8,306 nt of DNA from a bacterium. GTDB lineage: Bacteria > Patescibacteriota > Minisyncoccia > Minisyncoccales > JAGGSE01. This document shows positions 7,093 through 8,306 of the stretch, piece by piece. Under the pieces are notes generated by a model that had not been told where the DNA came from, did no database searches, and was given only the letters and a program-made list of their open reading frames with translations. Made by a program: the position numbers and the translations under genes. The DNA lies in NCBI GenBank assembly GCA_021159225.1, contig JAGGSE010000170.1:1-8306 (forward strand), given 5' to 3'. Within the stretch, counting starts at the first letter, position 1. Every line of letters starts with the position of its first letter.

Positions 7093-7093
7093 A

Positions 7094-7354
7094 ATGGAAA
7101 AGTATTTTCCCTCAATCTTAACAAAAATAAAAGAGTTTGTCAAAAAATATCAAGAGGATATTGTTTTGTTTATTGGGGTGGTTTTAATTTCTTTGCTTTC
7201 TTTTGCTGTCGGTTATATTGTAGGTAATGAAAAAAAGGATGAATCAAGAAAGGCAAAGCAAACCTATGAAGATAGCCATTATTGGAGGAGGAACCTGCGG
7301 ATTATATCTTGCCTGGAAACTCTCCGAGATGGCTCACGAGGTCACAGTCTTTGA
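7094..7354 (+). CDS. Putative small single-pass membrane protein overlapping the flavoprotein gene
   Basis: This 86-codon frame encodes a Lys/Glu-rich N-terminus (residues 1-22), a strongly hydrophobic membrane segment (about 23-44, VLFIGVVLISLLSFAVGYIVG) and a charged GNEKKDESRK stretch. That layout resembles the start of small membrane-anchored proteins I recall from CPR genomes, where a metal-binding domain often follows. Here no such domain follows: from residue 58 the frame overlaps the flavoprotein gene (start 7266) in another phase, and the tail SHYWRRN...RGHSL looks like out-of-frame read of the Rossmann fold. Possible readings are a real overlapping gene, a remnant of a longer gene cut at the junction, or a membrane anchor once fused to the flavoprotein and split by a frameshift. 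The start ATG is one base from the rpmA start on the other strand. The first 55 or so residues look protein-like; the rest probably do not. Confidence 0.4.
   Translation: MEKYFPSILTKIKEFVKKYQEDIVLFIGVVLISLLSFAVGYIVGNEKKDESRKAKQTYEDSHYWRRNLRIISCLETLRDGSRGHSL
7096..7110. promoter_or_regulatory. Perfect inverted repeat between rpmA promoter and start codon
   Basis: GGAAAA (7096-7101), GTA, TTTTCC (7105-7110) is a perfect 6-bp inverted repeat with a 3-base centre. It lies between the predicted -10 and the rpmA ATG, about where the rpmA transcript starts. It could be an operator site or a weak hairpin in the 5' leader. As AT-rich DNA gives such repeats by chance, the functional call is tentative. 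Confidence 0.3.
7115..7143 (-). promoter_or_regulatory. Sigma70-type promoter for rpmA
   Basis: Read on the - strand, a perfect TTGACA -35 (7143-7138) is followed after exactly 17 bases by TAAGAT (7120-7115), with TG one base before the -10, giving an extended -10. The predicted start is near 7108, leaving a leader of about 15 bases before the rpmA ATG at 7092. This is the best promoter in the window. It lies inside the antisense strand of the small membrane-protein frame that starts at 7094. Confidence 0.65.
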
Positions 7355-8207
7355 GAGAAAAGAAAAAATTGGAAAAGAGGTCTGTTCAGGCCTTTTTTCT
7401 AAAAGAATTCTGGATTTCTTTCCCCAGAGTGAAAAATTAATCCAAAACAATATCAGGTATGTTCTTATCCATTTTCCTAAAAGGCAAATCAGGGTTGACT
7501 TCTCCAAAAATTTTTTTGTGATGAGTCATTTTGAATTGGATAACCTGATTTACAGAAAGGCAAAAGAAGCCGGAGCGAGAATTGTCTTGAACCGCAATAT
7601 AAAAACCAAAGACCTTGTTGAAATTCAGAAGGATTTTGATAAAATTATTGGTAGCGACGGTTCATTTTCTATTGTCAGAAAAAGCCAAAACCTGAGTCAG
7701 AAAGAGTATCGTTTGGCTTTACTTGGATTAACTCCTTCGGTTTTAAAATCAGATTATGTTGAGGCCTGGCCGATAAAAAAAGGATTTATATGGAAAATCC
7801 CTCGGGGAGAAGAAATAGAATACGGAATAATTGGCCCTAAAGACCAGGCGCAACCAATGTTTGAGGCATTTCTTAAAAAAAACAACATCTGTCTGAAAGA
7901 AAAAAAGTCATCTTTTGTTTCTCAGGGCTTTGCCCTTCCTTGTAGCCAAAAGATAACCCTCTGCGGTGAGGCAGCAGGACTGACCAAGCCCTGGAGTGGG
8001 GGAGGGGTAATATGGGGACTAACAGCGGCTGATATGCTTTTGGAAAGTTTCCCTGATTTTGAAAGATATAGAAAAATGGTAAAACAATTTTTTCTTCCAA
8101 AAATTTTTTTCTCAAAAATAGTAAACAATCTGGTTTATCTTCTTGGCTTTAGGTTTCCCTGGATTTTTCCCAAAAAAGTAAAAATTGAGAGTGATTTCTT
8201 GATATGA
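7266..8207 (+). CDS. FAD-dependent oxidoreductase, geranylgeranyl reductase-like
   Basis: This 313-residue flavoprotein has a p-hydroxybenzoate hydroxylase-type fold. Seen: the N-terminal dinucleotide-binding motif IIGGGTCG at 5-12 with the ribose-binding Glu at the end of strand two (VFE, E30); CSGL at 40-43, a Cys-containing motif found in geranylgeranyl reductases; a GSDGSFSIVR segment at 129-138; and the second FAD motif LCGEAAGLTKPWSGGGVIWG at 232-251, with Glu where GDAAG is usual. The C-terminal part (about 275-302) is aromatic and hydrophobic and may touch the membrane. Geranylgeranyl reductases saturate isoprenoid chains; a role on lipids or quinones is inference, and the substrate could differ. 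It is somewhat shorter than the usual 380-400. The ATG at 7266 was chosen because the first Rossmann strand begins directly after it; an in-frame ATG at 7227 would add 13 charged residues. AAAGG at 7249-7253 is a weak, distant ribosome-binding site. Confidence 0.75.
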   Translation: MKIAIIGGGTCGLYLAWKLSEMAHEVTVFERKEKIGKEVCSGLFSKRILDFFPQSEKLIQNNIRYVLIHFPKRQIRVDFSKNFFVMSHFELDNLIYRKAKEAGARIVLNRNIKTKDLVEIQKDFDKIIGSDGSFSIVRKSQNLSQKEYRLALLGLTPSVLKSDYVEAWPIKKGFIWKIPRGEEIEYGIIGPKDQAQPMFEAFLKKNNICLKEKKSSFVSQGFALPCSQKITLCGEAAGLTKPWSGGGVIWGLTAADMLLESFPDFERYRKMVKQFFLPKIFFSKIVNNLVYLLGFRFPWIFPKKVKIESDFLI

Positions 8208-8225
8208 GATAAATTTTAAAAACCC

Positions 8226-8276
8226 CCGAAACCCTAAATCCTAAACAAGATTAAATCAAAATTCAAATCTCAAAAT
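8226..8276. repeat. Phased heptanucleotide repeats
   Basis: Two blocks of degenerate 7-base units lie in the gene-free end of the window. Block 1 is CCGAAAC, CCTAAAT, CCTAAAC at 8226, 8233 and 8240. After nine bases (8247-8255), block 2 is TCAAAAT, TCAAATC, TCAAAAT at 8256, 8263 and 8270. All units share a C-rich start and an AAA core. Similar A-rich degenerate spacers are, as I recall, common between CPR genes. The function is unknown. Confidence 0.5.
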
Positions 8277-8287
8277 GACCCCGAACA

Positions 8288-8302
8288 AATTGCTCCGCAA
8301 TT
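8288..8302. other. Small palindrome at the window edge
   Basis: AATTGC (8288-8293) and GCAATT (8297-8302) form a perfect 6-bp inverted repeat around TCC. It follows the heptad repeats in the non-coding stretch after the flavoprotein gene and may be cut off from a larger structure by the window end. No T-run is visible before the edge, so a terminator call is not supported. Confidence 0.35.
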
Positions 8303-8306
8303 ATAC

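Noticed and set aside
7093..7143. Longer bL27 with a 17-residue N-terminal extension (start at 7143 on -)
   Set aside because: The extension does not resemble known bL27 tails, and the region holds the -35 and -10 of the promoter; the standard tail starts at 7092.
7227..7265. Flavoprotein start at the upstream ATG
   Set aside because: It adds 13 charged residues before a Rossmann strand that normally begins within the first few residues; ATG 7266 fits better.
8226..8276. Heptad repeats as a CRISPR array
   Set aside because: Units are only 7 bases, degenerate and contiguous, with no spacers and no cas genes nearby.
8300..8305. Perfect TATAAT on the - strand at the window edge
   Set aside because: It would read leftward into a gene-free stretch and then antisense to the flavoprotein; any -35 lies outside the window, so it cannot be judged.

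Overview
The window most likely comes from a Patescibacteria (CPR) genome, probably of the Parcubacteria type. This is inferred from family resemblance, not from a search. The clues are an AT-rich sequence, compact gene packing, almost no Shine-Dalgarno sites, a small zinc-ribbon protein of the DUF5679 type, an unusual form of CTP synthase, a stripped-down dihydroorotase, and bacterial ribosomal proteins bL9 and bL27. TGA ends nrdD, the S41 peptidase gene, rpmA and the flavoprotein gene, so the code is standard bacterial and not the TGA=Gly code of Gracilibacteria.

Layout. Bases 1-6817 are all read on the + strand. They carry the 3' part of nrdD (anaerobic ribonucleotide reductase), purA one base later, a minimal dihydroorotase-like gene, a 53-codon zinc-ribbon gene, a membrane-anchored C-terminal processing peptidase (S41/Ctp), rplI (bL9), and pyrG six bases after rplI. 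rpmA (bL27) then lies on the - strand, converging on pyrG with two bases between the stop codons. A good sigma70-type promoter for rpmA reads leftward from about 7143. Starting next to the rpmA start codon but on the + strand is a short putative membrane-protein frame, which runs into and overlaps an FAD-dependent oxidoreductase gene resembling geranylgeranyl reductases. The last 99 bases hold no gene but contain heptanucleotide-phased AT-rich repeats and a small palindrome.

Function. Four genes act on nucleotides: PurA (IMP towards AMP), the dihydroorotase-like protein (pyrimidine ring closure, or a relative of it), CTP synthase (UTP to CTP) and NrdD (ribonucleotides to deoxyribonucleotides without oxygen). 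This suits an anaerobic, fermentative small-genome cell that makes some of its own nucleotides. The rest is ribosome construction (bL9, bL27) and envelope protein processing (Ctp).

Nothing here is a clear new system such as a defence island, CRISPR array or mobile element. The points most worth a second look are the recurrent AAC(C)T sequence just before ATG at four of eight starts, the membrane-protein frame overlapping the flavoprotein gene and containing the rpmA promoter on the opposite strand, the altered CTP synthase, the dihydroorotase reduced to its barrel core, and the phased heptads at the right edge.
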